Shown in pieces: positions 45,585 through 54,793 of a stretch of DNA of 64,000 nt; position 1 is the stretch's first letter; each line of letters starts with the position of its first letter. The position numbers and the translations under genes were made by a program. Location of the stretch: NCBI GenBank assembly GCA_947073545.1, contig CAMTMP010000011.1, positions 1 to 64,000 of the forward strand. The letters are read 5' to 3'. The notes beneath the pieces were generated by a model, which saw only the letters and a program-made list of their open reading frames with translations, was not told where the DNA came from and did no database searches. Source of the stretch: an uncultured bacterium (GTDB lineage Bacteria > Bacillota > Clostridia > Lachnospirales > Lachnospiraceae).

Positions 45585-46358
45585 ATGAAAAGGACAACAA
45601 AGTTACTGACAATGATACTTGCCATGGCGATGACGGCGTGCACGCTGACAGCCTGCGGCGGTGGTTCCGCGAAGGGGGATACCCTTACGTTTGGTACCAA
45701 TGCAGAGTTCCCGCCTTTTGAATATGTCACATCGAGCGGTGTGATCGGCGAGTATGACGGCATTGATATGGCGATTGCGAAGCAGATCGCAGAGGAGAGC
45801 GGCATGACGGCAGCGATGGAGAATATGGAGTTTGATTCTCTTCTGGTGGCACTGCAGAACGGACAGATTGACGCGGTTATCGCAGGAATGACTGCTACGG
45901 ATGAGAGAAGGGAAACGGTAGACTTCTCTACCCCTTACTACACAGCTACCCAGGTTATGATCGTGAGAGAAGACTCTGACATAGCGGCGGCGGCAGATAT
46001 GGCTGATAAGAAAATCTGTGTGATACAGGGTTACACCGGTGAGGTGTGCGTGCAGGATATGGGTTATACTTACGAGGCCTTTAAGAAAGGCACGGAGGCA
46101 GTTATGGAGCTGACAAACGGCAAGTGTGATGTGGTCGTGATCGACTCCGCAACGGCACAGAAATATGTGAGCGACAACGAGGGTTTGAAAATCGTGGAGG
46201 ATCCCGGCGCGTTTGCGTCCGAGGAGTACGCGATTGCGGTGCAGAAGGGCAACACGGAGCTGCTTGACAAGATCAATAAGGCTATTGAGAAAATGCTGGC
46301 AGACGGCACGATTAATGAGTTGGCGGTGAAGTATACGGAGGAAGCCACAGCGGAATAA
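45585..46358 (+). CDS. Amino acid ABC transporter binding lipoprotein (first system)
   Basis: 257 residues. The signal peptide ends in the lipobox LTACGGG. The mature part has the canonical order of an SBP_bac_3 protein: LTFGTNAEFPPFEYV, FDSLLVALQNGQIDAVIAGMTATDER and FSTPYYTATQ in lobe 1, then lobe 2, then the return to lobe 1 (EYAIAVQKGNTELLDKINKAI). AGGAGG precedes the ATG. The specificity is not clear; the Arg in ATDERRETVDFS binds the ligand carboxylate in relatives. Confidence 0.94.
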   Translation: MKRTTKLLTMILAMAMTACTLTACGGGSAKGDTLTFGTNAEFPPFEYVTSSGVIGEYDGIDMAIAKQIAEESGMTAAMENMEFDSLLVALQNGQIDAVIAGMTATDERRETVDFSTPYYTATQVMIVREDSDIAAAADMADKKICVIQGYTGEVCVQDMGYTYEAFKKGTEAVMELTNGKCDVVVIDSATAQKYVSDNEGLKIVEDPGAFASEEYAIAVQKGNTELLDKINKAIEKMLADGTINELAVKYTEEATAE

Positions 46359-46507
46359 TACATAGGGATGCAGTCAATGGGGCGGCGCGGATTTGCGCCG
46401 CCCTAACTTGACGCAGGATACTTTTCCGTAGTAGTATTGTAAAGTGACTGACAATTTACTTTGTACAGAAACGCGTCAATGCATCGCCCGACAGGATTGG
46501 GAGAAGC

Positions 46508-46723
46508 GTGCAGAAAAGGGGTAACGATGAAAAATTTGTGGGAGAAGTGGACAGGCATTTCAGGGATTACGGAAAGCTGCCGATACCGCTTGCGTGCTCG
46601 CTTTTTGGCATTCCGGATTCCGTGTCCATGCAGGTGGTGGCGGTAGGCTTTATCATAGGTGTGATTCAGGACTCCGTGGAGACGCGTTACAGCGGCTTAT
46701 TTTTTAATAAACATTTACTTTAG
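46508..46723 (+). pseudogene. Possible fragment of a cation:dicarboxylate/amino acid symporter
   Basis: An open frame with a hydrophobic stretch ([37 protein letters not shown]) that resembles the last helices of DAACS-family symporters, with both sides missing. The remaining 445-base gap between the two transporter operons shows only this remnant and the promoter of the next operon. The family call is tentative. Confidence 0.35.
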
Positions 46724-46742
46724 TGTACTGCTATGATAAAAT
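46714..46742 (+). promoter_or_regulatory. Sigma-A-like promoter of the second amino acid transporter
   Basis: TTTACT (46714-46719) and TAAAAT (46737-46742) are 17 bases apart, about 60 bases before the binding protein start. Confidence 0.6.
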
Positions 46743-46803
46743 ACAAAAGTGTGTGAGTTATAAATCAATACAGAAAAATAAGTTCTAAAAGAGGAGGAGC
46801 ATT

Positions 46804-47604
46804 ATGAAAAAGAGATTGGTAACGGTACTGGTGGCGGCGATGGTTGTCTGCGGCACGCTTTCGGGCTGCGGCGGTGCGAAGGAGACGGCAGCGGATGCCG
46901 GAAACCGGGTGTATGCCGTGGAGGCGGGCTCCGCAGGGGAAGCGGTTGCAGGCGAGAAAGGTTTTCAGACCAACGCGGTGGCCTCACAGGCGGATGCCCT
47001 GATGGAAGTGGCTTCGGGCACTTCGGACGCGGCGATTATCGACCTTTTGATGGCCGGCGCCATGATTGGGGAGGGAACCAGCTACCCGGATCTGGTACAT
47101 ACGGATGAACTGACGACGGAGGAGTACGGGGTAGGATGCCGGAAAGGCTCCGATCTGGCTTCTTATATCAACAGTGTGTTTGCGTTAAGCTATGCGGACG
47201 GCTCTATGCAGGGGACGGCTGCGGCTTACGGTGTGCAGGAGGCGCTTGTGGAGCAGAAGGCCTGTGAGTTTGCGGCGTCGGATTCCGACAGTGATGTGGC
47301 CTATATTCAGGGCAAGGGTACGCTGATCGTGGGCATTACGGAGTTTGAGCCGATGGATTATAAGGATGATTCCGGCGAGTGGATCGGATTCGATGCGGAT
47401 ATGGCGCGCATGGTCGCGGAGAAGCTTGGTGTGGAAGCCCAGTTTGTGGTGATTGACTGGGATAACAAGATTATGGAGCTGGAATCCAAAAACATCGATG
47501 TGGTGTGGAACGGCATGACACTGACTGATGAAGTGAAAAATGCCATGGAGTGTACCAATGCGTACTGCAACAATGCGCAGGTAGTCGTGGTGCCCGGGAA
47601 GTAA
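46804..47604 (+). CDS. Circularly permuted amino acid binding lipoprotein (second system)
   Basis: 266 residues. A lipoprotein signal (lipobox LSGCGG) is followed directly by what is normally the C-terminal part of such proteins (YAVEAGSAGEAVAGEKGF ... EEYGVGCRKGSDLASYIN ... AAYGVQEALVEQ). Only then comes the normal N-terminal part (VAYIQGKGTLIVGITEFEPM, WIGFDADMARMVAEKLGVEA, VIDWDNKIMELESKNIDVVW, TNAYCNNAQVVVVPGK), and the protein stops at the usual hinge. The order is thus lobe 2 plus lobe 1 end, then lobe 1 start: a circular permutation at the hinge. About 15 residues usually found before AVEAGSAGE are missing. GAGGAGG lies upstream, and permease and ATPase genes follow, so it is the only binding protein of this operon. 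Confidence 0.85.
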   Translation: MKKRLVTVLVAAMVVCGTLSGCGGAKETAADAGNRVYAVEAGSAGEAVAGEKGFQTNAVASQADALMEVASGTSDAAIIDLLMAGAMIGEGTSYPDLVHTDELTTEEYGVGCRKGSDLASYINSVFALSYADGSMQGTAAAYGVQEALVEQKACEFAASDSDSDVAYIQGKGTLIVGITEFEPMDYKDDSGEWIGFDADMARMVAEKLGVEAQFVVIDWDNKIMELESKNIDVVWNGMTLTDEVKNAMECTNAYCNNAQVVVVPGK

Positions 47605-47651
47605 AAGGAGAAGAAACCGCACGGATTTCACGAATGTTAGGAGAGTAAGGC

Positions 47652-48308
47652 ATGTTTTTGAGTGTGACGCAATCGCTGATGGACGGTCTTTGGACGACTT
47701 TTCAGATTTTCATATTTACGCTGCTTTTTTCACTGCCGCTTGGGCTGATTCTCGCTTTCGGGGCGATGAGCAGATGGAAAGTCCTGCGGGGGCTGATCCA
47801 GACGCTTGTGTGGATCATACGAGGCACGCCGCTGATGCTGCAGTTGATTATCATTTTTTACGGTCCCGGACTTTGGCTTCACCACAATATCTGGAGCGGC
47901 AGTGAGGCCGGACGGATCACCGCTACGGTGGTGGCGTTCAGTATCAATTATGCCTGCTACTTTTCCGTGATTTTTCGCGGCGGCATCGAGGGCGTTCCCG
48001 TGGGCCAGCGGGAGGCGGGCGAGGTGCTTGGCATGACGAAGTGGCAGATTTTTTTTAAGGTCACCCTTTTACAGATGGTGAAGCGGGTGGTGCCGCCCAT
48101 GTCCAACGAGATTATCACGCTGGTGAAGGATACATCGCTTGCGCGCATTATCGCGGCGTATGAGCTTACCTTTGCGGGTTATTCTTTTATGAAGAGCAAC
48201 GGGCTGACATGGCCGCTTTTCTATACGGGTGTGTTCTATCTGGTGTTTGTCGGAATTTTGACGCTGCTGTTTAACTATATCGAGCGGAGGCTGGACTATT
48301 TCCGGTAA
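47652..48308 (+). CDS. Polar amino acid ABC transporter permease (second system)
   Basis: 218 residues. GlnP/HisM type with the start QSLMDGLWTTFQIFIFTLLF, WIIRGTPLMLQLIIIFYGPG and the EAA loop REAGEVLGMTKWQIFFKVTL...VVPPMSNEIITLVKDTSL. AGGAGAG lies ahead of the ATG. It follows the permuted binding protein and precedes its ATPase. Confidence 0.93.
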   Translation: MFLSVTQSLMDGLWTTFQIFIFTLLFSLPLGLILAFGAMSRWKVLRGLIQTLVWIIRGTPLMLQLIIIFYGPGLWLHHNIWSGSEAGRITATVVAFSINYACYFSVIFRGGIEGVPVGQREAGEVLGMTKWQIFFKVTLLQMVKRVVPPMSNEIITLVKDTSLARIIAAYELTFAGYSFMKSNGLTWPLFYTGVFYLVFVGILTLLFNYIERRLDYFR

Positions 48309-48398
48309 AAATGTTTCGCCAAAAGTCCGAAACCGCAGAGCTAAATGGGAGATTGGGTTTACGGACATTGCGCAAAACGCTGTGGCATGGAGGTAAAA

Positions 48399-49175
48399 AT
48401 GGCTGTCTTAGAGGTGAAAAATATAGGAAAAGATTTCGGTGAAACAAGGGTGCTTGCCGATGTGAGTTTTGATTTGGAGGAGGGGAGCGCGCTGGCGATC
48501 ATCGGTTCCTCCGGCTCCGGCAAGACAACGCTGCTGCGCTGTTTAAACTTCTTAGAGACGCCGGATCACGGTTCCATCACGGTGCGGGGGGAAACTTTGT
48601 TTGACGCGGACCATCCCGTCAAAGGACAGGGGAAGGATCTGCGCACCAAAAGGCTGCATTTCGGCATGGTGTTTCAGGCATTTCATCTGTTTCCACAGTA
48701 TACGGCGCTGGAAAACGTGACGCTGGCGGAGACGCTTCTGGTGAAGGAACAGCCGGACTTTAAGCGGAAGAAAAAGGAAATTCTGGAGGAGATCGAAGCC
48801 CACGGGAAATCCCTTTTAGATCAGATGGGGCTTTCGGAGCGCATGGATCATTATCCCCACCAGCTTTCCGGCGGACAGCAGCAGCGGGTGGCCATTGCCA
48901 GGGCATTGGCGCTACAGCCGGATATCCTATGTTTTGACGAGCCGACTTCGGCTCTTGACCCGGAGCTGACAGGCGAGGTGCTCAAGGTGATCAGAGGGCT
49001 TGCCGAGCAGCATACGACCATGATCATCGTGACCCACGAAATGAGCTTCGCCAGAGATGTGGCAGATCAGATCATTTTTATGGACGAGGGCGTGATCGTG
49101 GAGCAGGGCGACGCCAGGCAGGTGATCGACCACCCGAAGGAGGAGCGGACGAGACAGTTTTTGACAAAATATTGA
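48399..49175 (+). CDS. Polar amino acid ABC transporter ATPase (second system)
   Basis: 258 residues from the ATG at 48399 (GGAGG 6 bases upstream; earlier in-frame codons are not supported). It has Walker [17 protein letters not shown]-loop [14 protein letters not shown], signature [15 protein letters not shown], Walker [21 protein letters not shown] and H-loop [14 protein letters not shown]. The insert around residues 75-135 is slightly longer than in GlnQ, as in a known Firmicute subgroup. Confidence 0.94.
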   Translation: MAVLEVKNIGKDFGETRVLADVSFDLEEGSALAIIGSSGSGKTTLLRCLNFLETPDHGSITVRGETLFDADHPVKGQGKDLRTKRLHFGMVFQAFHLFPQYTALENVTLAETLLVKEQPDFKRKKKEILEEIEAHGKSLLDQMGLSERMDHYPHQLSGGQQQRVAIARALALQPDILCFDEPTSALDPELTGEVLKVIRGLAEQHTTMIIVTHEMSFARDVADQIIFMDEGVIVEQGDARQVIDHPKEERTRQFLTKY

Positions 49176-49294
49176 GAGGTGGAGGAGCTTGCGGTTTGGC
49201 AGGCTCTTTCTTTTGCTGATTTCTTTAACAGATCACGAATAGCACAGTAAAGCAGGCTTTTCTGACACCCTATCTTTTACTATTTCAAGGGTAT

Positions 49295-49338
49295 CCGCTC
49301 AACAGCGGGAATACTACTTTTTGAGGGATAAGTAGTAT
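49295..49338. promoter_or_regulatory. Two adjacent hairpins ahead of the MotA-like gene
   Basis: CCGCT/AGCGG (49295-49308) is followed by ATACTACTT/AAGTAGTAT (49311-49338), both perfect. They lie about 75 bases ahead of the next gene. They could be a leader structure or operator. A weak terminator for the transporter operon (GAGC...GCTCTTTCTTTT) lies earlier, near 49188-49217. Confidence 0.5.
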
Positions 49339-49413
49339 AGCCTTTTGGAAAATATTCAGGTAAGATTTAGACAGAGTAAGGCAAGCGGTACAGATGGAGA
49401 GGAGAGGTGTCAT

Positions 49414-49938
49414 ATGATTATGGAAATGATTAGTATTCTTTTGGGGATTATCCTGCTGGGAGCGGTAGATTATGGACTCGGGGCGGTCGACATGAAACTG
49501 ATGCGCTGCCTGATTGATTTTCCGTCCGCTATCATTATTCTGGCGCTCACCGTGCCGGTGCTGCTCCGGGGCGGCATGTGGAAAGATTTTCTGAGGGCGT
49601 GGAGACTGCTTGAAAAGAAGTATACCTGTCATTTGAGTGAAATCAGAAGATCGCTGGACGTGATTGAAATGATGCAGAAGCAGGTATTTTGTGCGGGGAT
49701 TATCGGCATGCTTCTGTCATTCATCCATATTCTTCACCAGTTGTCCGATCTGGCGAGTCTGGGGCCGAATATGGCGGTGGCAATTTTAACGATGCTGTAT
49801 GCCGTAATTTTTGAAATGCTGCTTCTGCCCCTGCAGATCGAGGCAAAACGACGTATCATAGACTATATGGAGGTGGATACGGACGTGGAAAGTGCGGCGG
49901 AATGCGAAGCGGACAAAACAGAGGATGAGGGAATATGA
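49414..49938 (+). CDS. MotA/TolQ/ExbB-like membrane protein
   Basis: 174 residues from the ATG at 49414, with GGAGAGG upstream. Helix 1 is MISILLGIILLGAVDYGLG, helix 2 follows DFPSAIIILALTVPVLL, and the C-terminal pair includes LSDLASLGPNMAVAILTMLY, the most typical stretch of MotA-like proton-channel subunits. It is shorter than MotA (about 260-290 residues) and no MotB/ExbD-like partner with a peptidoglycan-binding or plug domain lies beside it. It overlaps a membrane-bound LuxR regulator gene by 4 bases. The role is unknown. Confidence 0.68.
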   Translation: MIMEMISILLGIILLGAVDYGLGAVDMKLMRCLIDFPSAIIILALTVPVLLRGGMWKDFLRAWRLLEKKYTCHLSEIRRSLDVIEMMQKQVFCAGIIGMLLSFIHILHQLSDLASLGPNMAVAILTMLYAVIFEMLLLPLQIEAKRRIIDYMEVDTDVESAAECEADKTEDEGI

Positions 49939-50540
49939 GGAAGCGAACGCTTCGGGCTTTGCTGGGAGCCGGTTATGTCTGTCTTCTGACAACGCTGCTC
50001 CTGTATCAGGCGGATGTGTTCGGCAAAAGGCGTGAGTGGACGGTCGCAGTGTTCGGGACGCTGATACTCGGTGTTGCGCTGGCGGTAGTTCTCTCGCTCT
50101 ATCTTCGGGCGAGTGACCGGATTACCAAGCAGGAGGAAAAGCCGGGTGCGGATATGGCCGGGCAGGGACGGGAAGAAGCGCAGGCAGTTATGCCGGAACC
50201 GGACAGGATACAGAGTCCCTCTGCCGGAAATGACGGTATGCCGGGGAATGCATGGGCCGCTGAGGGCAGCCAGCCGCCACCGCGAAGCTATGAGGAAATT
50301 TACGCGAAGTTTTTGACGAGAATGGATACGGGCGCGCTCTCCGAGCGGGAGCTGGAAGTGGCATGGCTCCTCTATCGTGGCTACACCAACAGACAGATCG
50401 GAGAGGAACTTTATATTGCGGAGACGACGGTCAAGAAGCATGTGTCCCATATTTATCAAAAGATGGATGTGTGCAGCAGAAAGGAGTTCCGGGCGATGGT
50501 GCAGGGCGGCGCGTGGGAGCGCTCACGTCCCGGCGGATGA
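49935..50540 (+). CDS. Membrane-anchored LuxR-family regulator
   Basis: 201 residues. Two N-terminal helices (about 6-26 and 36-57) precede a low-complexity linker (about 60-115) and a C-terminal LuxR-type helix-turn-helix: LSERELEVAWLLYRGYTNRQ and AETTVKKHVSHIYQKMDVCS. There is no receiver domain. Membrane-bound LuxR proteins of this form occur in Clostridia; the signal must come through the membrane part or a partner. It is coupled (ATGA) to the MotA-like gene and convergent with the MATE gene, overlapping it by 18 bases. Confidence 0.83.
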   Translation: MRKRTLRALLGAGYVCLLTTLLLYQADVFGKRREWTVAVFGTLILGVALAVVLSLYLRASDRITKQEEKPGADMAGQGREEAQAVMPEPDRIQSPSAGNDGMPGNAWAAEGSQPPPRSYEEIYAKFLTRMDTGALSERELEVAWLLYRGYTNRQIGEELYIAETTVKKHVSHIYQKMDVCSRKEFRAMVQGGAWERSRPGG

Positions 50541-51920
50541 ATTCCCTGCGTTTTCCTGCGCGAACAGCTCCTCTCGGGTAATGTTTTTCAGCCACTTGCC
50601 GCTTAAGTAATGCTTGATAACCCATGGCCATTTTACGAACTCGTCGGTGCACAGCAAAAAGTAAACCCAAAGAACGGGGAGCTTGAAGACAAAGGCTGCG
50701 AGAAAACCGAGCGGCACCGCATAGCCCCACATGTCGATGACATCGCAGATCAGGCCGAAACGGCTGTCGCCGCCTGCGCGGAATACGCCAGCGATCATCG
50801 TGGTGTTGACGGCGGCACCCATGATGTAGTAGGTGTTGATGAGCAGCATATATTTCAGATAGTGCATGGCTGTCTCGGAAAGCTTCGCAAAATGCAGCAC
50901 AAAGGGGGTGGCGACTAATACCATCACGCCGCCGATGGCTCCGGTGATGATGGTGAGCTTCATCAGCTTGGAGGCATAATTTTTTGCGCGCGCCATGTCC
51001 CCTTCGCCCATCACATTGCCGAGCAGGATGCCGCCTGCACTGGCGGTGCCGAAGCAGAGCACGGTGCCGAAGTTTCTGACAACGATCACAAGGGAGTTGG
51101 CGGCTACCGCATCGGAACCCATGTGCCCCAGAATCACGGAGTACATGGAGAAGGCCACGCTCCATGCGATATCGTTGCACAGGGCGGGCAGGGAAAGCCT
51201 GACAAAATCCTGAAACAAAAGTTTGTTTTTTAAGAACATATAGCCGGGATTGAGCTTGATATCTTTGCTGAAAACGGATACCACAATACAGCCGATCAGC
51301 TCAACGATCCGGGACAGGGCTGTGGCGATAGCCACGCCAGTGGCGCCTAGCTGCGGCGCGCCGAAAAGCCCGAATATGAACACGGCGTTCAGGAAAATAT
51401 TCAGGGTGAACGCAATCACATTTAAGACCATGCAGACGGTGACCCGTCCGATGCTCCGAAGAATTGCCAGATACACTTCTATCACACCCCAGCACAGATA
51501 AGTGACAGCCATCACCCGCAGATATCCCGCGCCGATGGCAATTAGCTCTGCATCATTGGTAAAAAGTTTCATCAAAAGCTCCGGAGCAAAGAAGGCAAAA
51601 GCGGAGAAGCCGAGGGAAATAACAAGGGAAAACCGCATGGCGATACCCTGAATGGCGCAGATCGGCCTCAGCTCGCCTTTGCCCCAATACTGCGCGCTCA
51701 ACATGGTGGCGCCCGTTCCCAGACCGTAAAAGATCATAAAGAGAACGTTGGCGTAATTGGCGGCCAGTGATACGGCGGAGATAGAGGACTGCCCCACGTA
51801 ATTTAACATCACCACATCCGCGGAACTCACAGCGGCGCTTAAGAGGTTTTGAATCACAATCGGAATCACCAGCTTTACAATTTTGCTGTAAAAGTTATCT
51901 TTGGCAGCCGCCGTATTCAT
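50523..51920 (-). CDS. MATE family efflux transporter
   Basis: 465 residues with 12 helices in two similar halves. The start KIVKLVIPIVIQNLLSAAVSSADVVMLNYVGQ and internal repeats (LSLPALCNDIAWSVAFSMYS) fit the MATE/MatE fold. It exports organic cations or drugs using Na+ or H+. The ATG at 51920 follows AGGTTACC-type sequence, giving a modest ribosome site. It is divergent from another MATE gene 332 bases away. Confidence 0.9.
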   Translation of the reverse strand: MNTAAAKDNFYSKIVKLVIPIVIQNLLSAAVSSADVVMLNYVGQSSISAVSLAANYANVLFMIFYGLGTGATMLSAQYWGKGELRPICAIQGIAMRFSLVISLGFSAFAFFAPELLMKLFTNDAELIAIGAGYLRVMAVTYLCWGVIEVYLAILRSIGRVTVCMVLNVIAFTLNIFLNAVFIFGLFGAPQLGATGVAIATALSRIVELIGCIVVSVFSKDIKLNPGYMFLKNKLLFQDFVRLSLPALCNDIAWSVAFSMYSVILGHMGSDAVAANSLVIVVRNFGTVLCFGTASAGGILLGNVMGEGDMARAKNYASKLMKLTIITGAIGGVMVLVATPFVLHFAKLSETAMHYLKYMLLINTYYIMGAAVNTTMIAGVFRAGGDSRFGLICDVIDMWGYAVPLGFLAAFVFKLPVLWVYFLLCTDEFVKWPWVIKHYLSGKWLKNITREELFAQENAGNSSAGT

Positions 51921-52252
51921 AGAAGGTAACCTCCGTTTTTGCGTAAAGTGATAATATCTTAATACTTTCTTTTTTTCGTGTCAATCGGTTTTTCCCAACA
52001 TAAAAATTTTTTTAAAATATTTCATTTTTTATGAGAAAGCTACTTGCGTTTTTACGGCAGTGTGATAGAATCGTCCTCAATGGTTCGCGCGGGAAGAGGG
52101 GGATACAGATTGTCTTCATAAAAAGGTCGAGACACGGTTTTTGCCCATGGTCTAACGCAGAGTCATTGATACAATTTCACAAACCATTGCGCAGATAGCT
52201 AAAATAAGGGCTTTATGTGCAAAATAAATAAGAAAGTTATAGAGAGCGTATT
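51921..52252. other. Divergent intergenic region between two MATE genes
   Basis: 332 bases, AT-rich at 51950-52040. A plus-strand promoter TTGCGT (52044-52049) with TAGAAT (52066-52071), spacing 16, would give a leader of about 175 bases before the second MATE gene. I found no clear riboswitch in that leader. Confidence 0.45.
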
Positions 52253-53632
52253 ATGGAAAAAGATATGACGAAAGGAAGCCCCATGAAGCTGATTCTGGGC
52301 TTTGCCGTGCCCCTTTTATTCGGGCTTGTTTTTCAGCAGTTTTACAGTATGGTGGACGCGGTGATTGTGGGCCACTATCTGGGTGTGGACGCGCTAGCGG
52401 CGGTGGGCGCCACGGGTTCCGTCAACTTCCTGATTATAGGGTTCTGCATGGGTGTCTGCAACGGTTTTGCGATTCCGATCGCGCAGGAGTTCGGCGCAAA
52501 GCATGAGAGCGAGCTGAAACGGTTTGTGGCGAACAGTGTGTGGCTGTCCGCGATCTTTGCGGTGGCTGTTACAATCGTGGTGTCTCTTTTGTGCCGCCAG
52601 ATTTTGCAGCTTATGCGGACGCCTGCGAACATTATCGACGGCTCCTACAATTACATAATTATTATCTTTCTCGGCATACCTGTGGTGTTTCTCTACAATA
52701 TGACTGCGTCGATTCTGCGGTCGCTGGGGGACAGCCGGACACCTGTGGTGTTTCTTGTGACGGCGGCGGTTTTAAATATCTTTCTCGACGTGTTCTGCAT
52801 TGTGGTAATCCCTATGGGTGTGGCCGGAGCGGCTGTTGCCACGGTGGTATCGCAGGCGGTCGCAGGCGCTGCATGTCTGGTATATATGCGCAAAAAATTT
52901 GCGATTTTGAAGTTGTCCAAGGATGAGAGACGATGGGACAGGGACTATGCGGCGAAACTTTGCAATATGGGTATTCCCATGGGACTGCAGTATTCGATCA
53001 CGGCCATCGGCAGCGTGATTTTGCAGAGCGCGGTGAACGGCATCGACTCCAACGCGGTGGCGGCGGTCACGGCGGGCGGTAAGGTGAGTATGCTTCTGGT
53101 ATGCCCCTTTGACGCCATGGGGTCCACCATGGCCACTTACGGCGGACAGAATGTGGGAGCGGGCGATCTGGAGCGCGTGGACAGGGGGCTTAAGAGCTGT
53201 ACCCTGCTGGGGCTGATTTATTCTCTGATCGGTCTGGGCGCGGTATTTCTGTTCGGGAAACAGCTTTTGCTGCTGTTTCTGGATGCGGGGGAGACGCAGA
53301 TCATTGCCAATGCCTATTCCTTCATACAGATCAACGCGCTGTTCTACTTCCCGCTGGCGCTTGTGAACATCGTCCGTTTCCTGATTCAGGGAATGGGTTT
53401 CAGCAGGCTTGCGGTTTTTGCGGGCGCGTTTGAGATGCTGGCGCGAGGGCTTGCGGGATTCCTTCTGGTACCCTATTTCGGGTTCACCGCGGTGCGTTTC
53501 GCGAATCCGCTGGCATGGATTTTTGCAGATATTTTTCTGATTCCGGCTTTTTTCTACGTGCGAAGGAAAATGGCGGCCATGTTGAGCAGGAACCGGGAGG
53601 GTGCGCAGACGGCTGGTATCGAGGCGCGGTAA
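52253..53632 (+). CDS. MATE family efflux transporter
   Basis: 459 residues with 12 helices and MATE features (PMKLILGFAVPLLFGLVFQQ, FYSMVDAVIVGHYLGVDALAAVG; second half MGIPMGLQYSITAIGSVILQ). It belongs to a different subgroup from the neighbouring MATE protein. The substrate is unknown. A GTG or ATG shortly downstream starts the glycosyltransferase gene, so both may share a transcript. Confidence 0.92.
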   Translation: MEKDMTKGSPMKLILGFAVPLLFGLVFQQFYSMVDAVIVGHYLGVDALAAVGATGSVNFLIIGFCMGVCNGFAIPIAQEFGAKHESELKRFVANSVWLSAIFAVAVTIVVSLLCRQILQLMRTPANIIDGSYNYIIIIFLGIPVVFLYNMTASILRSLGDSRTPVVFLVTAAVLNIFLDVFCIVVIPMGVAGAAVATVVSQAVAGAACLVYMRKKFAILKLSKDERRWDRDYAAKLCNMGIPMGLQYSITAIGSVILQSAVNGIDSNAVAAVTAGGKVSMLLVCPFDAMGSTMATYGGQNVGAGDLERVDRGLKSCTLLGLIYSLIGLGAVFLFGKQLLLLFLDAGETQIIANAYSFIQINALFYFPLALVNIVRFLIQGMGFSRLAVFAGAFEMLARGLAGFLLVPYFGFTAVRFANPLAWIFADIFLIPAFFYVRRKMAAMLSRNREGAQTAGIEAR

Positions 53633-53677
53633 GGTGTTTAGACAGTGGACGCATATGACGTGGAGGACAATGATAAT

Positions 53678-54793
53678 ATGAGCGTGACAATCTTTACCAT
53701 GACACACAAAAAATTTCCCACACCCGGAGATCCCGTCTATGTGCCCTTGCAGGTGGGCAAGTCCGGTGCGGCGGATCTGGGGTATATAGGAGACGACACA
53801 GGTGTCAGTATTTCCGAAAAGAACTGCTATTACGGGGAACTGACGGGCGTTTACTGGGTCTGGAAAAATATAAAGACATCCGATTATGTGGGGATCTGCC
53901 ACTATCGCAGATACTTTTGCACGGAGGAGGGAAGGATTCTTACGGCGAGGGAATATGAGGAAATCCTTTCGGAGTATGATATCATTACGTCGAAACTGCT
54001 AAAGCTAAACTTTACTTATTATGAAGGTTATGCCAGCGACTATAATATCGGCGATCTGAATGCGGTGGGAGAGGTGATCTGCCGGTTTTATCCCGCGTAT
54101 TATGAAACTTTTGAGAAACTGGTGCATGGCAAGGGAACCTATTTCGGAAACATGATGGTATGTAAAAAAGAGATTTATGACGCCTATTGCGAGTGGCTTT
54201 TCGATATCTTCGAGAAAGCGGAAGAAAGAATCGACGCTTCCGGGTATGACGATTACCACAAGCGGGTCTACGGCTTTATCTCGGAGTTTTTGCTCTATGT
54301 CTGGACACAGGTGCAGGGGCTTAAGGTCTGGGAGTGCAAGGTGGGCATGACCGATGAGAAGCGGGAGACGGCGGAGATCAAGGAGCGTCTGGCGGCATTC
54401 TTCCTCAAAAAGGATATTGCCGGGGCGAAAGCGTATATGCTGGCATGTCTTGAGAAACGGCCGGACGTGCTGATGGAAGCCTCTGACATTACAGGAGAGT
54501 TAAAGATGTCCATGCAGGTAATTGCGATATGTGAGCTGGAAAAACAGGCTTACGGCAGCAGCACCATCGACCGCATACAGGATTTTGGCTCGCTGATGGC
54601 GCATTTCCGGAAACTGAACGATATGATTCAGGCGTGGAAAGAGAGGGAGAAGAAAATGTCTCCCTCCGATGTAGAGTTTTATCTGAGAAATGATAATATT
54701 ACCGATATTGCGCTGGAGGCTTCCGCCAGACTGTTCTATCCGGCGGCGGAAGCTGTTGAGATCGCAAAAGCGCTGACAGCCTGTCTTGGGTAA
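53678..54793 (+). CDS. DUF4422 glycosyltransferase-like protein
   Basis: About 371 residues from the ATG at 53678; GGAGG lies 11 bases ahead. A GTG at 53645 is the alternative start. The N-terminal 230 residues match the DUF4422 fold of capsular-polysaccharide glycosyltransferases: TIFTMTHKKF, YYGELTGVYWVWKN, YVGICHYRRYF and GNMMVCKKEIYDAYCEWLF. The C-terminal 130 residues are helical and of unknown role. The protein probably adds a hexose in surface polysaccharide synthesis; no polysaccharide cluster is adjacent. Confidence 0.83.
   Translation: MSVTIFTMTHKKFPTPGDPVYVPLQVGKSGAADLGYIGDDTGVSISEKNCYYGELTGVYWVWKNIKTSDYVGICHYRRYFCTEEGRILTAREYEEILSEYDIITSKLLKLNFTYYEGYASDYNIGDLNAVGEVICRFYPAYYETFEKLVHGKGTYFGNMMVCKKEIYDAYCEWLFDIFEKAEERIDASGYDDYHKRVYGFISEFLLYVWTQVQGLKVWECKVGMTDEKRETAEIKERLAAFFLKKDIAGAKAYMLACLEKRPDVLMEASDITGELKMSMQVIAICELEKQAYGSSTIDRIQDFGSLMAHFRKLNDMIQAWKEREKKMSPSDVEFYLRNDNITDIALEASARLFYPAAEAVEIAKALTACLG

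Noticed and set aside
52772..53902. 376-codon open frame on the minus strand
   Set aside because: It is antisense to the MATE transporter and the start of the DUF4422 gene; composition is typical of a shadow frame in GC-richer DNA.
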